A stretch of DNA of 64,000 nt from Solibacillus sp. FSL H8-0523 (GCF_038051985.1 NZ_CP150291.1:434001-498000); one strand, 5' to 3'. Shown: positions 36,138 through 46,102, counted from the first letter of the stretch. Made by a program: numbers and translations. The notes: a model not told the origin generated them from the letters alone.

Positions 36138-36296
36138 GTGCGACAATACTTACATTATATTTTAATTCTAGTTTGCCTTGTGGGGACCTTCTTTTTATAT
36201 AACAAACAACTAGCCGCGATACCGCTACTTCTGTTATCATTAATTTTGTTTTACGTTGCGTACAAAAAAGCAACAAATTTAAAAAACAAGAAATGA
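36138..36296 (+). CDS. Small membrane protein (52 aa), unknown
   Basis: GTG 36138 with GAAGG about nine bases upstream opens a 52-codon frame. The product is two hydrophobic helices (about 5-20 and 27-42) separated by YNKQLAAIP and ending in a strongly basic tail YKKATNLKNKK. It lies alone between icmF and the rpoE leader element. The pattern of a two-helix hairpin with a basic end is coherent for a real small protein, but no family is recognised. Confidence 0.55.
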   Translation: MRQYLHYILILVCLVGTFFLYNKQLAAIPLLLLSLILFYVAYKKATNLKNKK

Positions 36297-36340
36297 AACT
36301 AGCATAGTAGTAGCATGTTTGTATATAATGGGTATTATGC

Positions 36341-36476
36341 TTAACTTTATTTCAGTCGGTGAGTAATCACCAACTGAATAAAGTTAAGGTCTTCGGCAGA
36401 TGTTACGGATTCGAAGAGAAGTTCTTTTCGAGCGAAAAGTCGAATCCGAACGCAATTACGCCGGGGCGTAATTGAT
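36341..36476 (+). ncRNA. Candidate structured leader element D, copy 2 (upstream of rpoE)
   Basis: The first hairpin is long: TTAACTTTATT-CAGT with GGTGA/TCACC at its tip and ACTGAATAAAGTTAA as the return strand. Then CTTCGGCAGATGTTACGGAT leads into a second hairpin (CGGATTCG / CGAATCCG with CTTTTCG/CGAAAAG inside) and a third (CAATTACGCC / GGCGTAATTG), ending GATA. It starts about 11 bases after a TATAAT at 36324-36329, and its end is 27 bases before the upstream candidate start of rpoE. Same layout as 4607-4725. Confidence 0.5.
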
Positions 36477-36503
36477 AAACAAACATGTGATAAAGGAAAG
36501 GAC

Positions 36504-37061
36504 GTGCACGATTTGAACTTTCGTGGCTTAACAGATGAGCAATTAGCAGAAGAGTCGTTAATCGACTTAGCATATGCACTTTTAGAAGATACAAAACAAG
36601 CAATGCCTTTAAACGATCTATTAAAAGAGATCCAAAAATTAAACGGTATTTCAGATGAGGACCTAAAGTCTCGTTTAGTACAATTCTATACAGACTTAAA
36701 CGTAGAAGGCCGTTTCTTATTAAACCATGAGAATGGTTGGGGCTTACGTGAATGGTACAAAGTTGAAACAATCGAAGAAGAAACTGCACCAACAATTAAA
36801 TCTCGTAAAAAGAAAGCAAAAGTTGCTGACGAAGACGAAGAGTTAGTTGAACTGGATGAAGAAGATGTATTATTCGAAGAAGACTACGATGAATTCGTAG
36901 AAGAAGATGATGCAGATGACGCTGAAGAAGATATCGATTTCGTTGAAGAAGAAATCGAAGACATCGATGCAGACATCGACGAAGAATTAATCGAAGAAGA
37001 AGACGGCTTCATTATTGAAGAAGACGAAGAAGAAGAAATCGAAGACGAAGATTTAAAATAA
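36504..37061 (+). CDS. rpoE: DNA-directed RNA polymerase delta subunit
   Basis: Delta (RpoE) of Firmicute RNA polymerase speeds recycling and competes nucleic acid off the core. Residues 1-90 form the folded HARE-HTH domain (LVQFYTDLNVEGRFLLNHEN, GWGLREWY). After a basic patch KSRKKKAK the rest is an almost pure Asp/Glu tail, as expected. The start is either GTG 36504 or TTG 36513; AAAGGAAAGGA suits both, and TTG gives a start closer to the Bacillus protein. Preceded by leader element D copy 2. Confidence 0.93.
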   Translation: MHDLNFRGLTDEQLAEESLIDLAYALLEDTKQAMPLNDLLKEIQKLNGISDEDLKSRLVQFYTDLNVEGRFLLNHENGWGLREWYKVETIEEETAPTIKSRKKKAKVADEDEELVELDEEDVLFEEDYDEFVEEDDADDAEEDIDFVEEEIEDIDADIDEELIEEEDGFIIEEDEEEEIEDEDLK

Positions 37062-37090
37062 GTACCCCTTGAATTTTTCATTCAAAGTAC

Positions 37091-37117
37091 TTGACTTCTA
37101 TTTCACTTCCGTATAAT
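37091..37117 (+). promoter_or_regulatory. pyrG promoter
   Basis: TTGACT (37091-37096) and TATAAT (37112-37117) with a short 15-base spacer; the likely start is the G-run at 37127. The short spacer is a caveat. Confidence 0.65.
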
Positions 37118-37126
37118 CTTTAAATT

Positions 37127-37199
37127 GGGCTCCTTTAAAAAGGAGATTGACCGTATATCTTATACGCTCCCCCTGCAATTGCAGGAGGAGCGTTTTTTT
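37127..37199 (+). promoter_or_regulatory. pyrG: pyrG leader with attenuator (GGGC start)
   Basis: The presumed transcript begins GGGCTCC, then a terminator lies at 37165-37199 whose 5' strand reads CGCTCCCCC. In Bacillus subtilis pyrG, low CTP causes repeated G addition at a GGGC start, and the poly-G pairs with the C/U-rich terminator strand to prevent termination. Both required parts are here. The mechanism is known for Bacillus; its operation here is inferred. Confidence 0.75.
37165..37199 (+). terminator. pyrG leader terminator
   Basis: CGCTCCcCCTGCAATTGCAGGaGGAGCG stem (37165-37192), followed by seven T. Confidence 0.95.
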
Positions 37200-37290
37200 A
37201 TTTTATAGCACATCTATTTGGAAAAACATTCATTTGCATAGGCAACGAATGTTTTTCTAATTTGTTTAGTAACGAGGAGGAGTATGTAGA

Positions 37291-38895
37291 ATGACAAAGT
37301 ATATTTTCGTAACGGGTGGCGTCGTTTCATCACTTGGTAAAGGGATCGTCGCAGCATCATTAGGCCGTTTATTAAAAAACCGTGGATTAGAAGTAACAAT
37401 CCAAAAATTTGACCCATATTTAAACATCGATCCAGGTACAATGAGCCCGTACCAACATGGTGAAGTGTTCGTAACAGATGATGGCGCAGAAGCAGATTTA
37501 GACTTAGGTCACTATGAGCGTTTCATCGACATTAACCTTGGGAAACACTCAACGGTAACTTCTGGTAAGGTGTACCAAGCAGTACTAAACAAAGAGCGTC
37601 GTGGCGATTACAACGGTGGTACAGTTCAAGTAATTCCACACGTAACAAATGAAATTAAAGACCGCGTACAACGTGCAGGTCGCGAAACTTCTGCTGACGT
37701 AGTTATCACGGAAATCGGTGGTACGGTAGGGGACTTTGAATCACTTTCATTCTTAGAAGCGATTCGTCAAATGCGCCGTGACTTAGGTCATGACAACGTA
37801 ATGTACATCCACTGTACGTTAATGCCTTACATTAAAGCAGCAGGCGAAATGAAAACAAAACCAACACAACACTCAGTAAAAGAGTTGCGTTCGTTAGGTA
37901 TTCAGCCAAATATCATCGTGTTACGTACAGAACAACCTGTACCTCAAGACATGAAAGAAAAAATCGCGTTATTCTGTGACGTACGTGCTTCAGATATTAT
38001 TGAATCTCGTGATGCAGAGCACTTATATGAAGTACCACTTAACTTACATGCACAAGGCTTCGACCAAATCGTACTTGACCATTTCGGCATCAAAGCACCA
38101 AAAGCAGATATGGAAGATTGGAAAGAGCTTGTAGAGTTGGTAAAACATTTAGAACACAAAACACGTATTGCATTAGTTGGTAAATATGTAGAGCTACAAG
38201 ATGCTTATATCTCAGTAGTAGAAGCATTAAAACACGCAGGTTATGTGTACAATTCAGATATCGAAATCGAATGGATTAATGCAGAGCACGTAACAGCAGA
38301 AAATGTGGACGAGCTATTAAGCCATGTAGACGGTATTTTAGTACCTGGTGGCTTCGGTGACCGTGGTGTTGAAGGAAAAATCGAAGCAACGCGCTATGCA
38401 CGTGAAAACGACGTACCATTCTTCGGTATTTGCTTAGGTATGCAAATGGCAACAGTAGAATTTGCGCGTAACGTATTAAACTTAGAGGGCGCACACTCTA
38501 CAGAATTAAATAAAGATACGAAGTACCCAATCATCGACTTCTTACCAGATCAATCAGAAGATACAGATTTAGGCGGTACATTACGTCTTGGTTTATATCC
38601 ATGTAAATTAAAAGAAGGTTCAGTTGCACGCGCTGCATATAACGGCGAAGCGTTAGTATACGAGCGTCACCGTCACCGTTATGAGTTCAATAACGAATTC
38701 CGTGAAGCAATGGAAGCAGCAGGTATGGTATTCTCAGGTACTTCTCCTGACAATAAGCTAGTTGAAATCATTGAATTACCAGAGAAAAAATTCTTCGTGG
38801 CAGGCCAATTCCACCCAGAATTAATCTCACGCCCACAACGCCCACAACCACTATTCCGTGAATTCGTAGGCGCGGCTTTCAATAACCGTAAATAA
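37291..38895 (+). CDS. pyrG: CTP synthase
   Basis: Makes CTP from UTP, glutamine and ATP. 534 residues, the family norm. The synthase domain begins [19 protein letters not shown]; the C-terminal class I glutaminase has [19 protein letters not shown] with the nucleophile cysteine and [11 protein letters not shown] with the catalytic His-Glu. GAGGAGG lies before the ATG. It follows rpoE as in Bacillus but with its own regulated promoter. Confidence 0.98.
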   Translation: MTKYIFVTGGVVSSLGKGIVAASLGRLLKNRGLEVTIQKFDPYLNIDPGTMSPYQHGEVFVTDDGAEADLDLGHYERFIDINLGKHSTVTSGKVYQAVLNKERRGDYNGGTVQVIPHVTNEIKDRVQRAGRETSADVVITEIGGTVGDFESLSFLEAIRQMRRDLGHDNVMYIHCTLMPYIKAAGEMKTKPTQHSVKELRSLGIQPNIIVLRTEQPVPQDMKEKIALFCDVRASDIIESRDAEHLYEVPLNLHAQGFDQIVLDHFGIKAPKADMEDWKELVELVKHLEHKTRIALVGKYVELQDAYISVVEALKHAGYVYNSDIEIEWINAEHVTAENVDELLSHVDGILVPGGFGDRGVEGKIEATRYARENDVPFFGICLGMQMATVEFARNVLNLEGAHSTELNKDTKYPIIDFLPDQSEDTDLGGTLRLGLYPCKLKEGSVARAAYNGEALVYERHRHRYEFNNEFREAMEAAGMVFSGTSPDNKLVEIIELPEKKFFVAGQFHPELISRPQRPQPLFREFVGAAFNNRK

Positions 38896-38905
38896 TAGAA
38901 AAACG

Positions 38906-38949
38906 AAAAACGGATTTAGAAAACGATAGGTTTTCTAAATCCGCTTTTT
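38906..38949 (+). terminator. Terminator after pyrG
   Basis: CGGATTTAGAAAAC pairs with GTTTTCTAAATCCG, flanked by A and T runs. Confidence 0.9.
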
Positions 38950-38982
38950 ACTGTTGCGGTTTCTAATAAAATTTTACTGTAG

Positions 38983-39145
38983 TGATTGGTGGGCTACGGC
39001 AAGACAGCGATTAAGCCACGTGATACGTGTCTTTATCACTGCCTTTATTGCCGTTTGCGAGGCCCACCAATCATAAACTTTTGTCTTCGTAATAAAGTGA
39101 AGTGAAAAACACAAAACTAAGCCGCTTGCGATATCGCGAGGCGGC
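38983..39145 (+). repeat. Dispersed palindromic repeat A, copy 1
   Basis: 163 bp. The outer stem TGATTGGTGGGC / GCCCACCAATCA encloses GGCAA/TTGCC and a CACGTgatACGTG hairpin. A 40-base linker then leads to a second hairpin GCCGC-ttGCGATATCGCga-GGCGGC. Copies at 46796-46958 (same strand, same length) and 60066-60220 (opposite strand). Sits in the 300-bp gap between convergent pyrG and ywjG. Confidence 0.85.
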
Positions 39146-39198
39146 AGATTGTGAAAAAGTTATTTTGTCATCCTCTAATTATGGTAATGCCCCTATTT

Positions 39199-39759
39199 TT
39201 AAGCAAATGGTGAAGCGGTTTCCTCTTCGTCATCCTCATCACCAGCAACCATTTCATCAAATTCCATTTTTATCGCTTCGTAAATGTATAACGCCGCCAT
39301 AATATGTGGGAAAACGATGCGCTCACCAAGCTTAGTTGGATGTGGTAAAATACCACCACGCATTTTTAATGAAATATATGTGTAGGCTAAATCGCTTAAT
39401 TCATTGTCATCTGATGCGACTTCGCTTGCAACAGCTGAAAATGGAATGAACTCTTTATGGAGCTTTCGTGCTAACAGAAGTGCCTGTTCGTCAGATGCCT
39501 GACGCGTAAAAATTATGACGCGGTCGGCGGGCATTAATTCAATTGCCTCATCGTAGCGTGCAAATTTTGCAAAAGGCTGTACGCCTTGCTCTGCTTGAAT
39601 CGCAATTGCTTCCAGTTCACCAAATGTTGCAAAATACACGGTTCCTTGACCAATTGCTGCTTGTGCAAGTAAGCGCGCTGTTTCTTCAATAGCCTCTTCT
39701 TCGGATTGCCCGATACGTTGAAAAAGGCCCGTTAGTTGTGTTGTTAAAATTTTTGACAT
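39199..39759 (-). CDS. ywjG: DUF2529 (SIS-like) protein YwjG
   Basis: A 186-residue protein of the YwjG/DUF2529 family, located between pyrG and spo0F as in Bacillus. The fold looks like a sugar-isomerase-type Rossmann domain: VYFATFGELEAIAIQAEQG, DRVIIFTRQASDEQALLLA and RGGILPHPTKLGERIVFPH. The C-terminus is an acidic tail (GDEDDEEETA). No enzymatic function established. Transcribed away from spo0F. Confidence 0.85.
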   Translation of the reverse strand: MSKILTTQLTGLFQRIGQSEEEAIEETARLLAQAAIGQGTVYFATFGELEAIAIQAEQGVQPFAKFARYDEAIELMPADRVIIFTRQASDEQALLLARKLHKEFIPFSAVASEVASDDNELSDLAYTYISLKMRGGILPHPTKLGERIVFPHIMAALYIYEAIKMEFDEMVAGDEDDEEETASPFA

Positions 39760-39830
39760 AGTTCCACCTCAAAACTATTATAAAATCCAAGGTAGAAAAA
39801 AGCAAAACACGCAAAATTTAGCTTGCTAAA

Positions 39831-39859
39831 GAAGGAATTTATAATTAATAATAGAAATA
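39831..39859 (+). promoter_or_regulatory. Sigma-H-like promoter of spo0F
   Basis: GAAGGAATT (39831-39839) fits the sigma-H -35 RnAGGAwWW fully. After 11 bases ATAGAAATA (39851-39859) fits the -10 RnnGAATww with one mismatch. Bacillus spo0F also uses sigma-H. Confidence 0.6.
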
Positions 39860-39895
39860 TATTACTTACACATCAACTTAATAAGGGGAATGAAT

Positions 39896-40267
39896 TTGAA
39901 GGAAATATTAATTGTGGATGATCAGCCCGGTATTCGATTGCTATTAAATGAGGTATTTAAAAAAGAAGGGTTTCACACACATTTAGCTGCAAACGGCTTT
40001 GATGCGTTGAAAATTGCAGAAACAACGACACTTGATTGTGCATTATTAGATATGAAAATTCCGGGAATGGACGGATTGGAGATTTTGGAACGCTTAAAAG
40101 CAATCCAGCCAACTATCCCCGTTGTCATGATGACTGCTTATGTTGAGCAGCATATGATTGACAGTGCTACAGAATTGGGAGTCGCAAAATATTTTACAAA
40201 GCCTTTTAATATTTTTGAGATGCGGGATGAAGTGAAAAAAATATTAGCGATTCCAGAAAAAATATAG
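39896..40267 (+). CDS. spo0F: Sporulation phosphorelay response regulator Spo0F
   Basis: Single-domain receiver that relays phosphate from sensor kinases to Spo0B. TTG 39896 is preferred because AAGGGGA lies seven bases upstream; an ATG at 39890 directly abuts that site. The acidic pocket (VDDQPGIR), phospho-Asp in LLDMKIPGMDG (Asp54 in ATG numbering), Thr in MMTAYVEQ and Lys in YFTKPFNIFE are intact. Nearly the same length as the 124-residue Bacillus protein and without an output domain. Confidence 0.95.
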   Translation: MKEILIVDDQPGIRLLLNEVFKKEGFHTHLAANGFDALKIAETTTLDCALLDMKIPGMDGLEILERLKAIQPTIPVVMMTAYVEQHMIDSATELGVAKYFTKPFNIFEMRDEVKKILAIPEKI

Positions 40268-40282
40268 TGAAAAACACGTCGG

Positions 40283-40310
40283 CAGGCAGTAGCGCATACT
40301 GTCTGTTTTT
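40283..40310 (+). terminator. Terminator after spo0F
   Basis: CAGGCAGTAgcgcaTACTGTCTG with one G-U pair, then TTTTT. Confidence 0.85.
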
Positions 40311-40458
40311 GTTATGATTAATCTGAATGTTTTTTGTCAAAACATCACCAATTTAACGTGAGATATGGCAGAAAATACGGTACTTCATAAAGCATATGAT
40401 GCAATTTATGTTTTTCTAGTAGCAAATCATCTAACTATCTTCGAGGAGGATTTTAATA

Positions 40459-41313
40459 ATGGCATTAGTTTCAATGAAAGAAATGTTAATTAAAGCAAAG
40501 GCAGAAGGTTATGCAGTTGGTCAATTCAACATTAACAACTTAGAATGGACACAAGCGATTTTAGCGGCAGCACAAGAAGAAAATTCACCAGTTATTTTAG
40601 GTGTTTCTGAAGGCGCAGGAAAATACATGGGCGGTTTCTACACAGTTGTAAAAATTGTTGAAGGTTTAATGCAAGACATGAACATCACAGTTCCTGTTGC
40701 AATTCACTTAGACCACGGTTCAAGCTTTGATAAATGTAAAGCAGCAATCGATGCTGGATTCACTTCAGTAATGATCGACGCTTCTCACCACTCATTCGAA
40801 GAAAACGTAGCTATTACAAAAGAAGTTGTAGCATATGCGCACGCTAAGGGTGTATCAGTTGAAGCAGAATTAGGCACAGTTGGTGGGGAAGAAGACGGCG
40901 TAATCGGTGGTATTATGTACGCAAATCCTCAAGAATGTAAAGCGTTAGTAGAAGCAACAAATATTGATTGCTTAGCGCCTGCACTTGGCTCTGTACACGG
41001 TCCATACAAAGGTGAACCGAATTTAGGTTTCACTGAAATGGAAGAAATCTCAACATTAACAGACTTACCTTTAGTATTACACGGCGGTACGGGAATTCCA
41101 ACAAAAGATATCCAACGTTCAGTTTCTTTAGGTACGGCAAAAATTAACGTAAACACAGAAAATCAAATCGCGGCTTCAAAAGTAATCCGTGAGTTTTTAG
41201 ATAATGACAAGAAAACGTACGATCCACGTAAATTCTTAGGTCCAGCTCGTGAAGCGATTAAAACAACAGTAATTGGCAAAATGCGCGAATTCGGTAGCTC
41301 ACAAAAGGCGTAA
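40459..41313 (+). CDS. fbaA: Class II fructose-1,6-bisphosphate aldolase
   Basis: Zinc-dependent aldolase of glycolysis/gluconeogenesis, 284 residues. Catalytic and metal regions: [43 protein letters not shown] and [18 protein letters not shown] precedes the ATG. Gene order spo0F-fbaA-transaldolase-murA is conserved in Bacilli. Confidence 0.97.
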   Translation: MALVSMKEMLIKAKAEGYAVGQFNINNLEWTQAILAAAQEENSPVILGVSEGAGKYMGGFYTVVKIVEGLMQDMNITVPVAIHLDHGSSFDKCKAAIDAGFTSVMIDASHHSFEENVAITKEVVAYAHAKGVSVEAELGTVGGEEDGVIGGIMYANPQECKALVEATNIDCLAPALGSVHGPYKGEPNLGFTEMEEISTLTDLPLVLHGGTGIPTKDIQRSVSLGTAKINVNTENQIAASKVIREFLDNDKKTYDPRKFLGPAREAIKTTVIGKMREFGSSQKA

Positions 41314-41333
41314 TTTATTTGGATACATGATGC

Positions 41334-41360
41334 AAAAGTGCCCTACTCTGGAGCACTTTT
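41334..41360 (+). terminator. Terminator-like hairpin after fbaA
   Basis: AAAAGTGC...GCACTTTT with an 11-base loop and CTTCG downstream; the T-run is inside the stem end. Confidence 0.65.
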
Positions 41361-41467
41361 CTTCGTGAACAGTTGTTTTCAAAAAAGCATCTCGTTCACA
41401 TGTGGGCGGGATGCGTTTTCGTAAATGAAAGCAGAAAATAGAAATCATTTTTTTCGGAGGGTCTAAC

Positions 41468-42118
41468 ATGAAATTTTTTATTGATACAGCAAACTTTGAC
41501 GAAATCAAAGAAGCATATAACTGGGGTATTTTATCAGGCGTTACAACAAACCCATCATTAGTAGCAAAAGAAGAAGGCGTGAACTTCCACGATCGCCTAC
41601 GCGAAATTGCAGAATTAGTAAACGGTTCGGTTTCTGGTGAGGTTATTTCTTTAGATGCAGAAGGGATGATTCGTGAAGGGGAAGAGCTAGCAGCCATTCA
41701 TCCAAACATCACGGTAAAATTACCAATGACTCCAGCTGGTCTAACAGCTTGCCGTCACTTTGCAAACAAAGGCATCAAAACAAATGTCACATTAATTTTC
41801 TCGGCAAACCAAGCGTTAATGGCCGCGCGTGCAGGTGCTACATACGTATCACCATTCATCGGTCGTTTAGACGATATCGGTCAAGACGGATCAGAATTAA
41901 TTTCTACAATTGCTGAAATGTTTGCCATTCACGGCATTGAAACAGAAATTATCGCTGCTTCAATCCGTCATCCGCAACATATTCAAGCAGCAGCTTTAGC
42001 AGGTGCACATATTTCAACAACACCTTATAAAGTATTACAACAATTGTTCAAACATCCATTAACAGACAAGGGAATCGAAGGATTTTTAGCGGATTGGGCA
42101 AAGCGTGAAGGGAAATAA
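41468..42118 (+). CDS. tal: Transaldolase (short TalC/FSA-like class)
   Basis: A 216-residue transaldolase of the small subfamily, related to fructose-6-phosphate aldolase; Bacillus YwjH is the counterpart. Schiff-base Lys84 in [13 protein letters not shown]; the opening [28 protein letters not shown] and ASIRHPQHI are family signatures. CGGAGGG lies before the ATG. Acts in the non-oxidative pentose phosphate pathway. Confidence 0.93.
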   Translation: MKFFIDTANFDEIKEAYNWGILSGVTTNPSLVAKEEGVNFHDRLREIAELVNGSVSGEVISLDAEGMIREGEELAAIHPNITVKLPMTPAGLTACRHFANKGIKTNVTLIFSANQALMAARAGATYVSPFIGRLDDIGQDGSELISTIAEMFAIHGIETEIIAASIRHPQHIQAAALAGAHISTTPYKVLQQLFKHPLTDKGIEGFLADWAKREGK

Positions 42119-42132
42119 TAATATTAACCTAT

Positions 42133-42236
42133 ATATAGCATTTTGAATTATTTATTGTTTGAAGTGGAAGTGGTGAAGCGACAGAAGCGCAAAGGTATTG
42201 CTTCTGCGTCCACTTCAACGGAAAACAATGCTATAT
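42133..42236. repeat. Long three-tier palindrome between transaldolase and murA
   Basis: ATATAGCATT (42133-42142) pairs with AATGCTATAT (42227-42236). Inside, TTGAAGTGGA (42159-42168) pairs with TCCACTTCAA (42209-42218), and CAGAAGC (42182-42188) with GCTTCTG (42200-42206). No T-run on either side, so it is not an ordinary terminator. No second copy seen in the window. Confidence 0.7.
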
Positions 42237-42271
42237 AATTTGTCCAATTGTAAAGTAAGGGAGAACTCAAA

Positions 42272-43549
42272 ATGGATGTTTATAAAATTCGAGGCGGTAA
42301 TCGCCTACAAGGTAAAGTAACAGTTAGTGGGGCAAAAAATAGTGCCGTCGCTTTAATTCCTGCATCGATTTTGGCAGGTTCTTCCGTTACGATTGGCGGA
42401 ATTCCTGAAATTTCAGATGCATGGACGTTAAAAGCATTATTAGAAGAAATCGGCGGCGAAGTAACATTTGAAAACGGCAAAATGACGATTGATCCATCAA
42501 AAATGGTCGCGATGCCTCTGCCAAATGGCAACGTAAAAAAGCTGCGTGCCTCTTATTACATGATGGGTGCGATGCTAGGTCGTTTCAAAAAGGCTGTTAT
42601 CGGTTTACCAGGCGGCTGTTTTTTAGGCCCACGTCCAATCGATCAGCATATTAAAGGCTTTGAAGCTTTAGGTGCTAAGGTAACAAATGAGCACGGTGCG
42701 ATTTATTTACGTGCGGATGAATTAATCGGCGCGAAAATTTATTTAGATGTGGCAAGTGTTGGTGCAACAATCAACATTATGCTTGCAGCCGTACGTGCAA
42801 AAGGAAAAACAGTAATCGAAAACGCAGCAAAAGAGCCAGAAATTATCGATGTTGCAACATTGTTAACGAATATGGGCGCAAAAATTAAAGGTGCCGGAAC
42901 AAGCGTCATTCGTATTGAAGGCGTTGATGAGTTAACAGGTACAAAGCATACGATTATTCCAGATCGCATCGAGGCGGCAACCTTTATGGTGATGGCTGCA
43001 GCAATCGGTGATGGGGTAGAAATCGATAATGTCATTCCATTACATTTAGAATCGGTTACATCGAAGCTACGTGAAATGGGCGTGAAAATTGAGGAGAACG
43101 AAGAGAGCATTTACATTCCAAAGCAAGAAAATTTCCGTGCCGTAGATGTAAAAACGCTCGTGTATCCTGGTATTCCAACAGACGTACAGCAGCCACTGTC
43201 GGTATTAATGACACAAGCGGAAGGTACATCGATGGTGACAGATACCATTTATTCTGCTCGCTTTAAGCATATTGATGAGCTTCGTCGTATGAGTGCGAAG
43301 GCTCGTGTTGAAGGCAATACCGCAATTATTCAAGGTCCAGTAGCATTAGAAGGTTCAAAAGTAACGGCAACCGATTTGCGTGCAGGCGCCGCGCTTGTAC
43401 TTGCGGGGTTAATTGCAAAAGGTGAAACAGAAATTCACGATATTTATCACATTGAGCGCGGCTATAGTGAGCTAATTGAAAAGTTATGTGCACTGGGCGC
43501 CGACATTCGAAAAGAATCAATCGTGGCAAATACGAATAATAAGGCGTAA
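42272..43549 (+). CDS. murA: UDP-N-acetylglucosamine 1-carboxyvinyltransferase (MurA-type, MurAB/MurZ position)
   Basis: First committed step of peptidoglycan synthesis: enolpyruvyl transfer from PEP to UDP-GlcNAc. 425 residues. Lys22-Asn23 ([10 protein letters not shown]) and Cys115 ([16 protein letters not shown]), the fosfomycin target, are intact. Gram-positive genomes usually have two MurA genes; this one occupies the position of the second paralogue in Bacillus, between transaldolase and glpX. Confidence 0.95.
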   Translation: MDVYKIRGGNRLQGKVTVSGAKNSAVALIPASILAGSSVTIGGIPEISDAWTLKALLEEIGGEVTFENGKMTIDPSKMVAMPLPNGNVKKLRASYYMMGAMLGRFKKAVIGLPGGCFLGPRPIDQHIKGFEALGAKVTNEHGAIYLRADELIGAKIYLDVASVGATINIMLAAVRAKGKTVIENAAKEPEIIDVATLLTNMGAKIKGAGTSVIRIEGVDELTGTKHTIIPDRIEAATFMVMAAAIGDGVEIDNVIPLHLESVTSKLREMGVKIEENEESIYIPKQENFRAVDVKTLVYPGIPTDVQQPLSVLMTQAEGTSMVTDTIYSARFKHIDELRRMSAKARVEGNTAIIQGPVALEGSKVTATDLRAGAALVLAGLIAKGETEIHDIYHIERGYSELIEKLCALGADIRKESIVANTNNKA

Positions 43550-43636
43550 AATAACGGATGTAAGTTTTCATATTAATTCATACAGCGAATAGTCTGTAAG
43601 TTTCGGCTTAACCGAATAATCAGGAGGCAATAGAAA

Positions 43637-44602
43637 ATGGAACGTAGTTTATCAATGGAAGTAGTTCGTGTAACAGAAGCAGCAGCAATTGCATCAGCAA
43701 AATGGATGGGGCGCGGACTTAAAAACGAAGCAGACGACGCAGCAACAACAGCGATGCGCGTTATGTTTGATACAATCCCAATGCATGCAACAGTTGTAAT
43801 TGGTGAAGGTGAAATGGATGAAGCACCAATGCTATACATCGGTGAAGAATTAGGACTTCGTAACGGCGGACCGGAAGTTGATATTGCAGTCGATCCATTA
43901 GAAGGTACAAATATCGTTGCAAAAGGTACAAACGGCGCCATGACAGTTCTTGCAATCGCAGACCGTGGTAACCTATTAAACGCACCGGATATGTACATGG
44001 AGAAAATTGCTGTAGGCCCAGAAGCAGCAGGTAAAGTTGATATTAATGCCTCTGTAACATATAACTTATTACAAGTAGCAAAAGCGAAAAACAAAGACAT
44101 TTCTGACGTAGTAGCAACATTACTTGACCGTCCACGTCACCAAGCGATCGTTGATGAAATTCGCGAAGCAGGTGCACGTATTAAATTTATTCAAGACGGT
44201 GATGTTGGTGCAGCGATTAACACAGCATTTGACGAAACTGGTATTGATATTATGTTCGGTATGGGTGGCGCTCCAGAAGGCGTTATTTCAGCTGTTGCTT
44301 TAAAATGCTTAGGTGGCGATTTCCAAGCGAAATTAGTACCAGAAGATGAAGAACAGTTAGAACGATGCAAAAAAATGGGTATCGACGTAGACAAAGTACT
44401 TATGATGGATGACTTGGTTAAAGGTGATGACGCGATTTTTGCAGCAACAGCTGTAACCGATTCAGAGCTTTTACGTGGTGTTCAGTACAAAGGTTCTTAC
44501 GCGTTAACACATTCAGTTGTTATGCGCGCGAAATCAGGTACAGTTCGTTTCATCGAAGGCCGTCACAGTATTGCGAAAAAACCAAGATACGGTCAAAAAT
44601 AA
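43637..44602 (+). CDS. glpX: Class II fructose-1,6-bisphosphatase GlpX
   Basis: Gluconeogenic phosphatase, 321 residues. Metal and substrate motifs: [32 protein letters not shown] and [21 protein letters not shown] lies before the ATG. With fbaA upstream it forms a compact set of sugar-phosphate enzymes. Confidence 0.96.
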   Translation: MERSLSMEVVRVTEAAAIASAKWMGRGLKNEADDAATTAMRVMFDTIPMHATVVIGEGEMDEAPMLYIGEELGLRNGGPEVDIAVDPLEGTNIVAKGTNGAMTVLAIADRGNLLNAPDMYMEKIAVGPEAAGKVDINASVTYNLLQVAKAKNKDISDVVATLLDRPRHQAIVDEIREAGARIKFIQDGDVGAAINTAFDETGIDIMFGMGGAPEGVISAVALKCLGGDFQAKLVPEDEEQLERCKKMGIDVDKVLMMDDLVKGDDAIFAATAVTDSELLRGVQYKGSYALTHSVVMRAKSGTVRFIEGRHSIAKKPRYGQK

Positions 44603-44678
44603 CTCCTAACTTTTTGAAGTTAAAACCTCTGTGTAATTGATAAAGAAAATAACTATTTTCATATCATTTACGTTATTA

Positions 44679-44711
44679 TATAATTAGTGCCCGGTAAATT
44701 TTTGCCGGGCA
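44679..44711 (+). promoter_or_regulatory. rho promoter -10 with hairpin at the presumed 5' end
   Basis: TATAAT at 44679-44684 is followed four bases later by TGCCCGGtaaatttttgCCGGGCA (44688-44711). There is no T-run after the stem, so a 5'-terminal stabilising hairpin is more likely than a terminator. Confidence 0.45.
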
Positions 44712-44817
44712 TCTTCAAATAAAGTAAGTATACCTTCTTCTTATAAACCCTTACGTTCTACAATTCATGAGTTACTACCCGAGAATAGAAAATTTTAAAT
44801 AAGACTGGAGAAAATAT

Positions 44818-46101
44818 ATGACAGCATTAACAATTGCTCAATTAGAAAGCATGACGTTAAAGGAATTATATGCTTTAGCGAAGCAATATAAATTAACTAA
44901 TGCTAGCAAGTTAAATAAAAAGGAACTGATTTTTGCGATTTTAAAATCACGTTCTGAACAAGAAGGCTTCTTCTTCATGGAAGGCGTTCTTGAAATCATT
45001 CCGACAGATGGTTTCGGCTTCTTACGTCCGATTAACTATTCGCCATCAAAGGAAGATATTTATATCTCAGCATCACAAATCCGTCGTTTTGATTTACGTA
45101 ACGGGGATAAAGTTTCAGGGAAAGTGCGTCCACCAAAAGAAAATGAGCGTTATTACGGCTTGTTACAAGTGGATGCTGTAAATGGTGAAGACCCTGAAGT
45201 GGCAAAAGAGCGTGTGCATTTCCCTGCATTAACGCCACTTTACCCAGATCGCCATATGAAATTAGAAACAACGTCATCAGCTATTTCGACACGTATTATG
45301 GATTTAGTAGCACCAGTTGGTTTTGGACAGCGTGGTTTAATTGTTGCCCCGCCAAAAGCAGGTAAAACATCGCTATTAAAAGAAATCGCCAATTCAATTA
45401 CAACGAACTATCCAGAAGCAGAATTAATCGTGCTATTAATCGATGAGCGTCCTGAAGAGGTAACGGACATTGAGCGTTCAGTAAAGGCAGATGTTGTATC
45501 ATCAACATTTGACCAAGTGCCAGAAAACCATGTAAAAGTGGCAGAAATAGTATTAGAGCGTGCGCGTCGTTTAGTCGAGCATAAACGTGATGTAATTATT
45601 TTAATGGATTCAATTACGCGTCTTGCACGTGCCTATAACTTAGTCATTCCACCAAGTGGCCGTACACTTTCAGGTGGTATTGACCCAGCTGCATTCCACC
45701 GCCCAAAACGTTTCTTCGGTTCTGCACGTAACATCGAAGACGGCGGTAGTTTAACGATTTTAGCAACAGCACTTGTGGATACAGGTAGTCGTATGGATGA
45801 AGTCATTTACGAGGAATTTAAAGGGACAGGTAACTTAGAGCTACACCTAGACCGTAATTTAGCAGAACGTCGTATTTTCCCAGCGATGGATATTCGTCGC
45901 TCAGGTACGCGTAAAGAAGAATTACTTATTCCAAAAGAGCAGCTAGAAAAATTATGGGCAATCCGTAAAACATTCAGCGATTCTTCAGACTTTGCCGAGA
46001 AGTTCTTACGTAAATTACGTCCAACGAAATCAAACGAAGAGTTCTTCGCGAAACTTGATGCAGATATGAAAAAAGCAACGAACGGTAAAGGGTTACTATA
46101 A
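44818..46101 (+). CDS. rho: Transcription termination factor Rho
   Basis: Hexameric RNA-dependent ATPase, 427 residues. N-terminal SAP-like Rho_N ([18 protein letters not shown]), cold-shock RNA-binding domain ([17 protein letters not shown]), Walker [16 protein letters not shown], Walker [18 protein letters not shown], and R-loop/Q-loop regions to [18 protein letters not shown]. Complete. CTGGAG precedes the ATG. Confidence 0.97.
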   Translation: MTALTIAQLESMTLKELYALAKQYKLTNASKLNKKELIFAILKSRSEQEGFFFMEGVLEIIPTDGFGFLRPINYSPSKEDIYISASQIRRFDLRNGDKVSGKVRPPKENERYYGLLQVDAVNGEDPEVAKERVHFPALTPLYPDRHMKLETTSSAISTRIMDLVAPVGFGQRGLIVAPPKAGKTSLLKEIANSITTNYPEAELIVLLIDERPEEVTDIERSVKADVVSSTFDQVPENHVKVAEIVLERARRLVEHKRDVIILMDSITRLARAYNLVIPPSGRTLSGGIDPAAFHRPKRFFGSARNIEDGGSLTILATALVDTGSRMDEVIYEEFKGTGNLELHLDRNLAERRIFPAMDIRRSGTRKEELLIPKEQLEKLWAIRKTFSDSSDFAEKFLRKLRPTKSNEEFFAKLDADMKKATNGKGLL

Positions 46102-46102
46102 T

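Noticed and set aside
36884-37081. Serine-rich minus-strand frame
   Set aside because: Antisense of the Asp/Glu repeat tail of rpoE; a codon-complement artefact.
44688-44711. Terminator upstream of rho
   Set aside because: The GCCCGG/CCGGGC stem has no T-run and lies at the presumed transcript start, so it was not called a terminator.
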